From contig CAVSDF010000001.1 in the NCBI GenBank assembly GCA_963726715.1, positions 1 to 64,000 of the forward strand: DNA of 64,000 bases, read 5' to 3'. A model generated the notes under the pieces. It searched no databases. It had not been told where the DNA came from and saw only the letters and a program-made list of their open reading frames with translations. A program made the translations under genes and the position numbers. The DNA is from CAVSDF01 sp963726715. GTDB taxonomy: Bacteria > Bacteroidota > Rhodothermia > Rhodothermales > BA12. The number at the start of each line of letters is the position of its first letter. Position 1 is the stretch's first letter. This document shows positions 11,739-19,898 of the stretch, one piece after another.

Positions 11739-12548
11739 TCAGGCGGGCGGCTGCGAGAGCGGGACCGAGGCGCGGTAGACCGCTCCTTCCGTCGATTCGC
11801 AGACGGCGAGCGTCCCGCCGAGCGCCCGCGCATACGAGGCGGCGCGAACGTGCCCGAGGCGGTCGGCAGCGCCGTTCTCGGAGGAATGCACAGCGGCGTG
11901 CCCGGCGGTGAGAGGCGGTGCGTCTGCACCGCCTGACGAAGGATCGACGGTGATCGTGGCGGCGCCCGAACGGACATCGAGATGCACGCTCGCGCCCGTC
12001 GAGTGGCGAGCGGCGCGCTCGACGCCTTCCTGGGCGACGCGGAAGAGGTAGCGCGCGGTTCGGCGCGAGAGCCGCGCGGCCTCCCCCGGCACCTCGTGGA
12101 CCTCGACGCGCGAACCGGATGTGCGGGCGAGGCTGCAAAGCGCAGCCGAGAGACCGAAGTCATCGAGCACCGGTGGCGCGAGCGATTCGACGAGTCCGGC
12201 GACGACGGCGGCGATGTCCCCGATCCGCGCTTCAATGGCCTCGGATGCGAGCGTGCGGGCGCTCAGGCACAGCGCGTAGAGGTCCTGCAAGACGGCATCG
12301 TGGAGGCGGGTGGCGCAGTCGCGCGCGCGCTCCTCGAAGGCGTCGAGCAGGTCGGCGAGCACGGGTGCTTCTCCGAGCGACTCTACGGATGGCACCGCAG
12401 GCGGCGACTCCGCGAGAGACCCCGGCGCGCCGACGGGGTGCGGGCCGACTGGAGGTGGGAGGGGCAGGGAGGTGCGGTAGGCGGAACTGCGGGCCACGGA
12501 GCGGAAATCGAGCGAACAGCAGAAACGTCGTGTCCGGCGCGGCGTCAT
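11739..12548 (-). CDS. Degenerate NarL-family histidine kinase (lacks ATP-binding residues)
   Basis: A soluble protein of 269 residues. It keeps a HisKA_3-type phospho-acceptor helix, with ATRLHDAVLQDLYAL and His83. The ATPase half has lost key residues. In the N-box the expected Asn is Arg178 (QEGVERAARH compared with QEAVSNAVRH in its neighbour), and the G1 loop expected as DDDGSGF reads VDPSSGGAD. The final block ARALGGTLAVCES...GAVYRA is still recognisable. I infer a pseudokinase that dimerises with, or accepts phosphate from, the intact divergent kinase. The reading frame is open over its whole length with normal codon use, which argues against a random pseudogene. It may be co-transcribed with the response regulator 186 bp downstream. 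Confidence 0.75.
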   Translation of the reverse strand: MTPRRTRRFCCSLDFRSVARSSAYRTSLPLPPPVGPHPVGAPGSLAESPPAVPSVESLGEAPVLADLLDAFEERARDCATRLHDAVLQDLYALCLSARTLASEAIEARIGDIAAVVAGLVESLAPPVLDDFGLSAALCSLARTSGSRVEVHEVPGEAARLSRRTARYLFRVAQEGVERAARHSTGASVHLDVRSGAATITVDPSSGGADAPPLTAGHAAVHSSENGAADRLGHVRAASYARALGGTLAVCESTEGAVYRASVPLSQPPA

Positions 12549-12551
12549 CCT

Positions 12552-12584
12552 ATGGAGGTTTCTCCCGACCTTTCGGGAGGTTTC
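12552..12584. repeat. GGAGG hairpin, copy B, between divergent kinases
   Basis: ATGGAGGTTTCTCCCGACC is followed by TTTCGGGAGGTTT. The arms CTCCCGA and TCGGGAG form a 7-bp stem. It aligns with the element at 10734-10769 (shared ATGGAGG, CTCCCGA and TTCGG). It sits in the 116-bp space between the degenerate kinase and the intact kinase. Confidence 0.45.
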
Positions 12585-12664
12585 GCCCCTTCTTCGAGCC
12601 GGTCGCGGCCCCTGACCTCGTCGGTTTCGCCCTGCCGTGCGGCCTCGCCTGTCCCTCCGCCCCG

Positions 12665-13855
12665 ATGCGTCTCTTCCTCGCCCTGCCCTCGCGGCACTCC
12701 CCCGGCCCTGTCCGTCGGCGCGTCCTGCGAGCGGCGGCCGCGGGGGCGATGATCGCCGCCGTCGCTGCGGGCGCGGCGGCGCAGGAGGCCCCGGCGGGCA
12801 CGTCGCCGCGGAATCTCAACACGACGCTGCACAGCTTCGACGGGCGTGAGATGCTCGCGCGGCTGCGCTCCGATTCGGCCGGGCGGGTGACCGTGACGGC
12901 GGGTGCGGATTCGGTGTCGATGGTCGGCATCCTCTTCGCTCACCTCGCGCGCGAATATGTAGCAGCCGATTCGTTGCGCCGGGAGCGGTTCGTAGTCGGC
13001 AGCCGCGAGGGTCGGGCACTCGTCGAAGTCGAAGTGGGATGGGGCCTGCTCGCGATCGCCGGATCGGTCGTCGCCGCCCTCGTGGCGCTCGGGGTCGCGC
13101 TCGTGCGCAGCCGACGCCGCGAACGCCGCGTGGCGCGCGAGGCCGCACGCGTGGCCGAGCAGCGGCGGCGCGTCGAGAACGCCCGGGAGGCCGAGCGCCA
13201 GGTCCTCGCGCGCGAACTCCACGACGATGTCCTGCAGATGCTCTACGCCATCCGGCTCCACCTGCCCGCCCCATCGGCGAACGGCTCGACCAACACGCTC
13301 GATACCGTCGATGGACTCGTCACGCAGACCGCGCAGCAGGTGCGGGCCGTGACCGCTCGCCTGCGCGCGCCGATGGACGGCACGGTGCGTCTGCCCGACG
13401 CCCTCGCCGCTCTCCCGGCGCTCTATCCCGACGTGACCGGCACCGTCGAGGTCGCGCCGGACGCCCTCGACCGGCTCTCGCGCGAGCAGGGCGTCGCGCT
13501 CTACCGCGTCGCGCAGGAGGCGGTCTCCAACGCCGTCCGCCACGGCGGTGCGCGCCACATCCGCTTCGCGCTCGGCATCGACGAGGCGAACGGCGGCGCC
13601 CTCGTCTTCTGCATCGACGACGACGGATCGGGGTTCGACACCGGCGGCGCGTCCTCGCCCGACCGTCCGCATTTCGGGCTGACGGGGATGCGCGAGCGGG
13701 CCGAGGCGCTCGGCGGGACGCTCACCGTCGAGAGCGCGCCGGGGCAGGGGACGTGCCTGCGCGTGTGCCTCGTCGGCGCGATGCGCCCATCCGGTCAGCG
13801 CTCCGATGCAGCGCTGCGGCGGCTCCGCGTGCCCCTTGCATCGGAGACGGTGTGA
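12665..13855 (+). CDS. Membrane sensor histidine kinase, NarL/DesK type
   Basis: A 396-residue kinase. Residues 1-40 form a signal peptide. A periplasmic sensor of about 80 residues follows with no recognised fold, then one transmembrane helix (about 125-148) and a charged coiled region (149-180). The HisKA_3 motif is RQVLARELHDDVLQMLYAI with phospho-acceptor His186. The ATPase domain has all boxes: QEAVSNAVRHGG, CIDDDGSGFD and GLTGMRERAEALGGT. It is divergent from the degenerate kinase. With the response regulator at 10941-11552 the three genes probably make one two-component system. The signal sensed is unknown. Confidence 0.9.
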   Translation: MRLFLALPSRHSPGPVRRRVLRAAAAGAMIAAVAAGAAAQEAPAGTSPRNLNTTLHSFDGREMLARLRSDSAGRVTVTAGADSVSMVGILFAHLAREYVAADSLRRERFVVGSREGRALVEVEVGWGLLAIAGSVVAALVALGVALVRSRRRERRVAREAARVAEQRRRVENAREAERQVLARELHDDVLQMLYAIRLHLPAPSANGSTNTLDTVDGLVTQTAQQVRAVTARLRAPMDGTVRLPDALAALPALYPDVTGTVEVAPDALDRLSREQGVALYRVAQEAVSNAVRHGGARHIRFALGIDEANGGALVFCIDDDGSGFDTGGASSPDRPHFGLTGMRERAEALGGTLTVESAPGQGTCLRVCLVGAMRPSGQRSDAALRRLRVPLASETV

Positions 13856-13974
13856 CCGAGCAGCGCTGGGGAATGGGCGCCGGTGCGGTCCTCCGCGGTG
13901 GAATGCGTTGCTCTATCGGCAATACGTGGAAGGCACTCCCCGAGAATCGAGGGGGAACCTAACTGCAGCGAGAT

Positions 13975-14229
13975 GTGCGAATTGGGGACACTGGGAGGGG
14001 ACTCAGCCTCCTTCCTTCGCTGCGCACTCTCGCTCTCCTCGCGTTCGCCTCCGCCCTCGTGCCCGCCTCGTCGCCCGCGCACAGTGCCTCCGCCCCGTCA
14101 GCGTCCATCGTCGTCTCGGTCGCCTCCTTCACGTCGGCGGCTCCGCTCGCTCTCGCGCCCGGCAGCGACGCCCGGATCGACGGCTGCGCCCTCCGCTGCG
14201 TGGGTGAGGTGTGCGTCCGGGTCTGCTGA
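13975..14229 (+). CDS. Possible small secreted cysteine-containing protein
   Basis: An open frame of 84 codons that begins with a basic region and a hydrophobic stretch like a signal peptide (LRTLALLAFASALVPASSPAHS). It ends in a small tail with four cysteines (DGCALRCVGEVCVRVC). It lies between the kinase and the convergent dsbD gene. I recognise no family, and open frames of this length arise by chance in GC-rich DNA, so this is a tentative call. If real, a disulfide-rich exported peptide next to DsbD would make sense. Confidence 0.35.
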   Translation: MRIGDTGRGLSLLPSLRTLALLAFASALVPASSPAHSASAPSASIVVSVASFTSAAPLALAPGSDARIDGCALRCVGEVCVRVC

Positions 14230-14271
14230 CCGCCGCCGCCCGCGTTCCCGAGTTTCGCTGCTGTGCACCAC

Positions 14272-16242
14272 TCAGCGGCTGCCGGTGCCGCGCAGGAACG
14301 CGAGGAAGGCGTCCTCGGCCACGTAGCCGCTCATCACCCGCCGAGGGCGCCCGGTGGCCGGGTCGACGAGGGCGTAGGTGGGGAGGGCGACGGTGCCGGT
14401 GAGCGCCAGTTGGAGCGCTTGCAGGCGCTCGGCGTCGGGACCGTCGGTGTAGAGGCGCACGCGGGCGACGCGCGCGAACGCCTCGGCGACGGCCGGGCGC
14501 GGGAAAACGCGGGTCTCCATCGCCCGACAGTTCGTGCACGTGTAGCCGGTGAAGTCGACGAACACGTCGCGTCCGTCGGCCCGCGCGGCGGCGAGTGTGG
14601 CCTCGTAGTCGCTACTCCACCCGTCTTCGCCGTCGATCCCGGCAGTCGCCGCCGCTCCGGCGCCGGGCGCGGGGGCGGTGCCCGTCGCGGAGAGCAGGAG
14701 GCCCGGGTCGGAGAGGCGTCGCGGGGGCAGGAAGGCGTCGAGCGCGCCGAGCGGTGCCCCGGCGAGGCCCGGCAGCAGTCCGGCCGCGAGGGCGAGGAAG
14801 ACGACGGCGCCCATCAACCGACCCGCCGAGACGTGCGCCGGGCGCAGCATCTCGCGCAGGCTGTACGCGCCGAGCAGGAACAGGGCGGCGGCGGCGGCGA
14901 GGGCGATCCACGCGGCCACGACGACCGGGCGCGGAAGCAGGCCGAGGCCCCAGACGAGGTCGGCGTTCGAGAGGAATTTGAAGGCTGCCGCCATCTCGAC
15001 GAACCCGAGCACGACGACGCTCGTCGCCAGCCACGGGCCGCTGCGCGGAAGGGCGGCGAGGCGCTCGGGAAAGAGGGCGAGGACGACGAACGGAAGCGCG
15101 AACGCCGTCGAGAACGCCGCCATCCCCATCACCGGAAACAGCCACGACCCGCGCGCCGCCGCCGCGAGCACCGCCCCGACGAACGGCGCCGTGCACGAGA
15201 ACGACACCGCGGCGACGGTGAGCGCGAGGAACAGCAGTCCGCCGACCCCGCCACGCCGCCGACTCTCGCGGTCGAGGGCGTTCGTGAGCGCCGCCGGGAG
15301 CCGAAGCTCAAAGGCGCCGAGCAGGCTGAGCGCGAACGCCACGAGCACGCCACCGATGAACAGGTTGACCCACGGATTCGCCGCGAGCCGGTTCGCCCCG
15401 GCCGCCCCGACGACGAGCGCGAGGACGACGCCAAGGAGCGTGAACGCGGCGACGGTGAAGGCGCCGAAGACGAGCGCATCGCGCGTCGCCGCGCGCCGGT
15501 CGCCGCCGTGGCTGCGGGCGAAGTACGAGACGGTGAGTGGCAGCATCGGGAAGACGCAGGGCGTGAGGAGCGCGCCCAGCCCAGCCAGAAACGCCAGCCA
15601 CAGGTACGACGCCAGCCCGCGTCCCGCCCACGGCGAATCGTCAGCCGGGGCACTGGACGGCGCCGCATCCACGCTCGCCGCCGCTTCCGCAACGCCCCCG
15701 TCGATGCGAATCGCCACGGCGACGGTGTCGGTGCGCGGCGGCAGGCACATCCGGTCGGTGCAGGCCTGGTAGCGGATGGCGAGTGCGATGTCGGCACGCT
15801 CGGGCGCATCGTCGGCAACGCGCAGCGGAACGGTGACGGTGGCGCGGGCGGCGTGTGTCCCCAGATCGACGCCGAAATTGGGGTCGAAGCGGACGACCGG
15901 CGCGGTCTCGGCGAGCGCCCCGGCGACCGTGAGATACGGACGTGCGGTGACGATGGTCGTCGGGATGGGACCGGCGCCGGGCGCGTTGGCGAGGGCGTAC
16001 AGATGCCACGGCGCGGCGATCGTCGCGCGCAGCCGGACGGTGAGTGTGTCGCCCGCGCGGGCCGAGGCGGGCGCGTCGAGTACGAAATCGACCGGCTTCG
16101 GACGCCCGCGCGCATCGGTCGGCGTAGCGGCCGAGTCGTCGGTGCCGTCGCTTGCCCCGGCGACCTGCGCGCGGGCGGGCACCGCGGCCGCGAGCGCGCC
16201 GAGGAGCACGAGAAGGGCGGCGAGGGCACGGAATCGGGGCAC
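14272..16242 (-). CDS. dsbD: DsbD-like thiol:disulfide interchange protein
   Basis: A 656-residue inner-membrane protein that carries electrons from cytoplasmic thioredoxin to periplasmic thiols. The parts run in order. First a signal peptide, then an N-terminal immunoglobulin-like domain with the Cys pair in YQACTDRMCLPP. Next is a transmembrane DsbD core with eight or so helices and the two functional cysteines in TPCVFPMLPLTVSYF and SFSCTAPFVG. Last is a thioredoxin-like domain with CTNC in FTGYTCTNCRAMETRVF. I chose the GTG at 16242 because it gives a clean signal peptide (MPRFRALAALLVLLGALAAA). The upstream open frame only reads through repeat DNA. Confidence 0.9.
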   Translation of the reverse strand: MPRFRALAALLVLLGALAAAVPARAQVAGASDGTDDSAATPTDARGRPKPVDFVLDAPASARAGDTLTVRLRATIAAPWHLYALANAPGAGPIPTTIVTARPYLTVAGALAETAPVVRFDPNFGVDLGTHAARATVTVPLRVADDAPERADIALAIRYQACTDRMCLPPRTDTVAVAIRIDGGVAEAAASVDAAPSSAPADDSPWAGRGLASYLWLAFLAGLGALLTPCVFPMLPLTVSYFARSHGGDRRAATRDALVFGAFTVAAFTLLGVVLALVVGAAGANRLAANPWVNLFIGGVLVAFALSLLGAFELRLPAALTNALDRESRRRGGVGGLLFLALTVAAVSFSCTAPFVGAVLAAAARGSWLFPVMGMAAFSTAFALPFVVLALFPERLAALPRSGPWLATSVVVLGFVEMAAAFKFLSNADLVWGLGLLPRPVVVAAWIALAAAAALFLLGAYSLREMLRPAHVSAGRLMGAVVFLALAAGLLPGLAGAPLGALDAFLPPRRLSDPGLLLSATGTAPAPGAGAAATAGIDGEDGWSSDYEATLAAARADGRDVFVDFTGYTCTNCRAMETRVFPRPAVAEAFARVARVRLYTDGPDAERLQALQLALTGTVALPTYALVDPATGRPRRVMSGYVAEDAFLAFLRGTGSR

Positions 16243-16353
16243 GCGGAAGACCGGTCGAGGAGGCTCCGGGGCAACGCGCGCCCCCGCCGGGGTGGTTCGC
16301 GTCTGCCGTGAAGACCGCCCCACCCCCACCGCCCGGACCACCCCCCGATCTTC

Positions 16354-16380
16354 CGTAGGGGCGGGTCTCTGACCCGCCCG
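16354..16380. repeat. GTAGGGGCGGG palindrome, copy 1
   Basis: GTAGGGGCGGGTC followed by its inverse GACCCGCCC. The same element occurs at 45072-45100, 47789-47815 and 48996-49023. It begins with a GTAG tetranucleotide, like the RAYT-flanking family. Confidence 0.65.
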
Positions 16381-16449
16381 CGTCCGCGCCGCCCCCACCG
16401 TCCGCGCCGCCCCCACCGTCCGCGCCGCCCCCACCGTCCGCGCCGCCAT
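16381..16449. repeat. 18-bp tandem repeat, 3.8 units
   Basis: The unit CGTCCGCGCCGCCCCCAC is repeated exactly at 16381, 16399 and 16417, with a partial fourth copy at 16435-16449. It lies upstream of dsbD. The length is a multiple of three, but I do not think it is translated. Confidence 0.85.
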
Positions 16450-16460
16450 CACCAGCCGCC

Positions 16461-16493
16461 AAACCAGACAGGTGCGGGGACCTGTCCGGTTGC
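16461..16493. repeat. ACCTGTCAGGT family palindrome, divergent copy
   Basis: AAACCAGACAGGTGCGGGGA followed by CCTGTCCGGTT. It is one of about nine members in the window. Confidence 0.55.
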
Positions 16494-16563
16494 CCCGCCA
16501 CACGCGCCCGGCCTCTGCTGCGCACACCCCCATCCCCACCAACTCACCTTCCCCCCATCCCAC

Positions 16564-17754
16564 TCATCCCGGAAGCGCATCGAACATCAAACGCGTCGTC
16601 ACGGCGTCGGCGACGAGTTTGCCTTCGTCGGTCAGGCGGAGGATGCCGCTGCGGAGGGTCGTGAGGCCCGCGTCTTCGAGGGCGGCGATTTCGTCGACGC
16701 GCTCGGCGATGAGGTCGGCGCCGTAGGCGTCTTCGAGGCGCCCGAGGTCGAGGCCGTCGGAGGTGCGAAGGCGGAGCATCAGGTACTCGTTGGCGAGGTC
16801 GGTGAGCGAGAGCGGCGTTTCCTCCTCGCGCAGCGGCTGCCCGGCGCGCGCGAGCGCTTCGTAGCGCCCGAGGTTCGGCACGTTGCGCCAGCGCCGCGCC
16901 GGTCCCGACCCCACGGCGTCGCCCTCCGGCGAGAGGCGGCGCGGCCACCAGAACGAGTGCGCGCTCGGCCCGGCGCCGAGGTAGTTCGCGTGCGTCCAGT
17001 AGCGGCTGTTGTGGACCGCGCGCTGCCCGGCGCGGGCGTACGACGAGATCTCGTAGTGTTCGTAGCCCGCCGCGCGGAGGGCGCCCATCGTCCAGCGGAA
17101 GGCGTGGGCCGTCGCCTCGTCGTCGGGAACGGTCTCGCGGCCGGCGTCGACGGCGCGGCTGAGGGCCGTCTTCGGCTCGACGGTGAGGGCGTAGGCGGAG
17201 ATGTGCGGCACGTCGAGGGCGATGGCGCGCTGCACGTTGGCGGCCCACGTCTCGAACGCCTGGTGCGGGAGGCCGAAGATGAGGTCGATGGAGAAGCGCT
17301 CGAAGCCCGCCGCGCGCACGTCATCGACCACGCGGCGCGCGGCGGCGGCGTCGTGGGCGCGGTTCATCCACGTCAGGTCGGCGTCGAAGAACGACTGGAT
17401 GCCGACCGAGAGCCGGTCGACGCCGATGGCCCGGAGACCGGCGAGGTACTCGGGCGTGGCATCGTCGGGGTTGACCTCGACCGTCAACTCGTCGAGCCGA
17501 TCGGCGCCGAAACGCTCGCGGATGCGATCCAGCAGGAGGGCGAGATCGCCGACGGGCAGGCGCGAGGGCGTTCCACCGCCGACGTAAATCGTCTCGATGC
17601 GCTCGCGGCGGGCGTAGCGGTCGGCAAGGGCGTCGATCTCGGCGAGCGCGGCGGCGACGAAGCCCTGCGGCGCCTTGTCGCCCGCGACGAAGTAGAAGTC
17701 GCAGTACGTGCAGCGCCGCGCGCAGAAGGGAACGTGGAGGTAGAAGCCGGCCAA
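16564..17754 (-). CDS. hemW: HemW-like radical SAM protein
   Basis: A 396-residue radical SAM protein related to coproporphyrinogen III dehydrogenase. HemW is thought to act as a heme chaperone. The [4Fe-4S] motif is HVPFCARRCTYCDFY (C-x3-C-x2-C), followed by YVGGGTPS. The motif HNSRYWTHANYLGAGPSAHS contains the HNxxYW signature that marks HemW rather than true HemN. The start is a TTG at 17754, because MAGFYLHVPFC matches how Bacteroidota HemW proteins begin; no ATG lies nearby. The gene is intact. Confidence 0.87.
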   Translation of the reverse strand: MAGFYLHVPFCARRCTYCDFYFVAGDKAPQGFVAAALAEIDALADRYARRERIETIYVGGGTPSRLPVGDLALLLDRIRERFGADRLDELTVEVNPDDATPEYLAGLRAIGVDRLSVGIQSFFDADLTWMNRAHDAAAARRVVDDVRAAGFERFSIDLIFGLPHQAFETWAANVQRAIALDVPHISAYALTVEPKTALSRAVDAGRETVPDDEATAHAFRWTMGALRAAGYEHYEISSYARAGQRAVHNSRYWTHANYLGAGPSAHSFWWPRRLSPEGDAVGSGPARRWRNVPNLGRYEALARAGQPLREEETPLSLTDLANEYLMLRLRTSDGLDLGRLEDAYGADLIAERVDEIAALEDAGLTTLRSGILRLTDEGKLVADAVTTRLMFDALPG

Positions 17755-17924
17755 CGGTGCGGTTCGGGGGAGGGGAGCGAGCGGCGAACGCCCGCGCGGC
17801 CCGTTCGTCCCGGTGCGCAGAGGCCCGCACGCCGACGGGCGCGCGGGGAAACCGGGGTAACTCCGGCGACGGGCGCGCGTACGACCGCCCTCTGCTCCGG
17901 CCGACCCGGCCCCCCGACCCACCG

Positions 17925-19751
17925 ATGAAGCGACGCACCCTCACCCCTTTCCTGCTCGTTGCCGTTCTCGGCGCGCTCGGCCTGTTCATCTGGCGCCGCG
18001 CCGACGGGCCGCCGGTGCCGTCGGGCATCGTGCAGCTGCGCGACATCGACGGCGTGGCGTCGGGGGCGTTCGAGCTTCCGCAGGGCGGGCGCGTCGTGGT
18101 TGAAGCGTCGGGGTCGGCGGGGGCCGACGGGCGGCTCGAAGCCTTCGGATGGATCCTCGACGGCGCGACGCGGCGGGTCGTCTGGCGGATGACGCCCGAG
18201 GGGACCCGCGCGGCCGAGGGCACGCGGCGCCTTTCGAGCGACACGCTCACGCTGCCTGCGGGCACGTACGAAGCTCATTTCAGCGGCGTCGGGACGGTGT
18301 CGGCGCGCGGCGGCGCGTTCGCACGCATCGCCAACCGACGTGAGACGTGGCGCAACGACCGTCCGCTCTGGTACCTCACCATCCGCCCGCTCGACGGCGC
18401 GCTCGCCAACGCGCTCCGCCTCAGCTCCGGCGACGACCGGCCGACGCCGCTCCCGCCGCTCGTGTGGACGAGCGCGCCGCAGACGAACACGAGTGTCACG
18501 CAGGTGCTCGAAGTGACGCGCGCAGCGCCGGTGACGCTCCGCTTCGCCGGTTCGGAGATCGGTACGAACAGCCGCGCGACGCTCGTGCGCCTGCCCGAGC
18601 GCACGCTCGTCTGGGAGGCGACGGCAGCGGCGAGCCGCGGCGCGGGCGGCGGCGCGCGCAACCGCACCGTCGAGGCGACGGTCACGCTCGCGCCCGGTCT
18701 CTACGAAGCCAGCGCCGATGTCGTGCGCGGCCACGGCCCCGGCGCCTGGCAGCAGACGCCCCCCGACGATCCGCGCGCGTGGGGCCTCGCGGTCTCGTCG
18801 GCGGAGGCAGGCGCCGTGATCCCGTTCGACGCGTGGCGCCGCACGCCCGCGATCCGCTACACCGCACGCACGCCCGACACCGAGCACATCGTCGACTTCA
18901 CCGTCTCCGGCTCGGTCGCGGTCTTCATCGACGCGACAGGCGAGATCACCGGCGACAGCGACGGCTCGCGCGCCGACTACGGCTGGCTCGTCAACGAGAC
19001 GACCGGCGAGCGCGCCTGGGAGATGCGCCGCTCCGATACCGAACCTGCGGGCGGTGACGGCAAGAACCGCCGCGCCGAAACCGTGCTGACACTCGGGGCG
19101 GGACGCTACACGCTCCACTACGTCACCGACGGCTCCCACCACGCGGGCGACTTCAACAGCTCTGCGCCGACCTTCCCCGACCGCTACGGCATCGCCCTGT
19201 TCGCGCTCGGCGACGATGCCGCGCTCACCGTCACCGGGCGGCGCGACCTGAGCGGCGGCGACTCTTCGGTCTCGTCCGGCCCCGACGAAGGGACCGACGA
19301 GCCGTCGGGGGATGGGCCGGGAGAATCGTCCGCGAACGTCCCGGAGCCGCCGTCGACGAACGGCAGCCTCGCGTCCATCGTGCGCGTGCGCTCGAACGCG
19401 AACGAGGGCGAGCGCTTCCGCCTCGACACCGGCGGCACGGTGCGCGTGTACGCGACCGGCGAGCGCATCGGCGATTCGTGGTACGACTGGGCGGAGATCG
19501 AGGACGAGCGCGGCGAGGTCGTCTGGTCGATGAAGACGGCCCGCACGCAGCGCGGCGGCGGCGGCGACAAGAACGTCCTCTTCGACGGCACCGTCGCGCT
19601 CGACGCGGGCAGCTACCGCCTGACCTTCACGTCCGACGGCTCGCACAACTACGGCAACTACGACGACGGCGCCGCCCCGGCGCACGATTTCTGGGGCGCC
19701 ATCGTCTCCCCCGGCGACACCGCCGTCCCGATCCCGCAGAGCCGCCGGTGA
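17925..19751 (+). CDS. Membrane-anchored surface protein with four repeat modules
   Basis: A 608-residue protein, intact. An N-terminal hydrophobic helix (residues 7-22) anchors or exports it. The rest consists of four similar beta-rich modules of about 120-150 residues. Each has a W-x-M/A strand such as TTGERAWEMRRSDTEPAGG, then a Gly-rich turn, then an ending of the kind GRYTLHYVTDGSHHAGDFN or GSYRLTFTSDGSHNYGNYD. Modules 3 and 4 are the best conserved. A Ser/Asp/Glu/Pro-rich linker (about 445-475) separates them. I do not recognise a named domain. The modules suggest binding or structural roles outside the cytoplasm, but nothing catalytic is visible. Confidence 0.7.
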   Translation: MKRRTLTPFLLVAVLGALGLFIWRRADGPPVPSGIVQLRDIDGVASGAFELPQGGRVVVEASGSAGADGRLEAFGWILDGATRRVVWRMTPEGTRAAEGTRRLSSDTLTLPAGTYEAHFSGVGTVSARGGAFARIANRRETWRNDRPLWYLTIRPLDGALANALRLSSGDDRPTPLPPLVWTSAPQTNTSVTQVLEVTRAAPVTLRFAGSEIGTNSRATLVRLPERTLVWEATAAASRGAGGGARNRTVEATVTLAPGLYEASADVVRGHGPGAWQQTPPDDPRAWGLAVSSAEAGAVIPFDAWRRTPAIRYTARTPDTEHIVDFTVSGSVAVFIDATGEITGDSDGSRADYGWLVNETTGERAWEMRRSDTEPAGGDGKNRRAETVLTLGAGRYTLHYVTDGSHHAGDFNSSAPTFPDRYGIALFALGDDAALTVTGRRDLSGGDSSVSSGPDEGTDEPSGDGPGESSANVPEPPSTNGSLASIVRVRSNANEGERFRLDTGGTVRVYATGERIGDSWYDWAEIEDERGEVVWSMKTARTQRGGGGDKNVLFDGTVALDAGSYRLTFTSDGSHNYGNYDDGAAPAHDFWGAIVSPGDTAVPIPQSRR

Positions 19752-19757
19752 GGCTGC

Positions 19758-19791
19758 GAACCTGGTCATGTCCCCTGACCTGACCGGTTCG
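19758..19791. repeat. ACCTGTCAGGT family palindrome, divergent copy
   Basis: AACCTGGTCATGTCCCCTGA followed by CCTGACCGGTT, just after the repeat-module gene. Confidence 0.5.
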
Positions 19792-19898
19792 CGGCGGGTC
19801 CGTCATCCGGCCCGTGAACCGTCGGCGAGGCGCTGCGCGGGGGGCACCGCCGGGCGCGCGGGCGCGTTGCGGCGGCCTCGCTCCACCCGCCCCCGACG

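Noticed and set aside
16381..16449. An N-terminal repeat extension of DsbD encoded by the 18-bp tandem repeat.
   Set aside because: The frame stays open only because of base composition. A GTG at 16242 gives a proper signal peptide, whereas the longer start would bury it.
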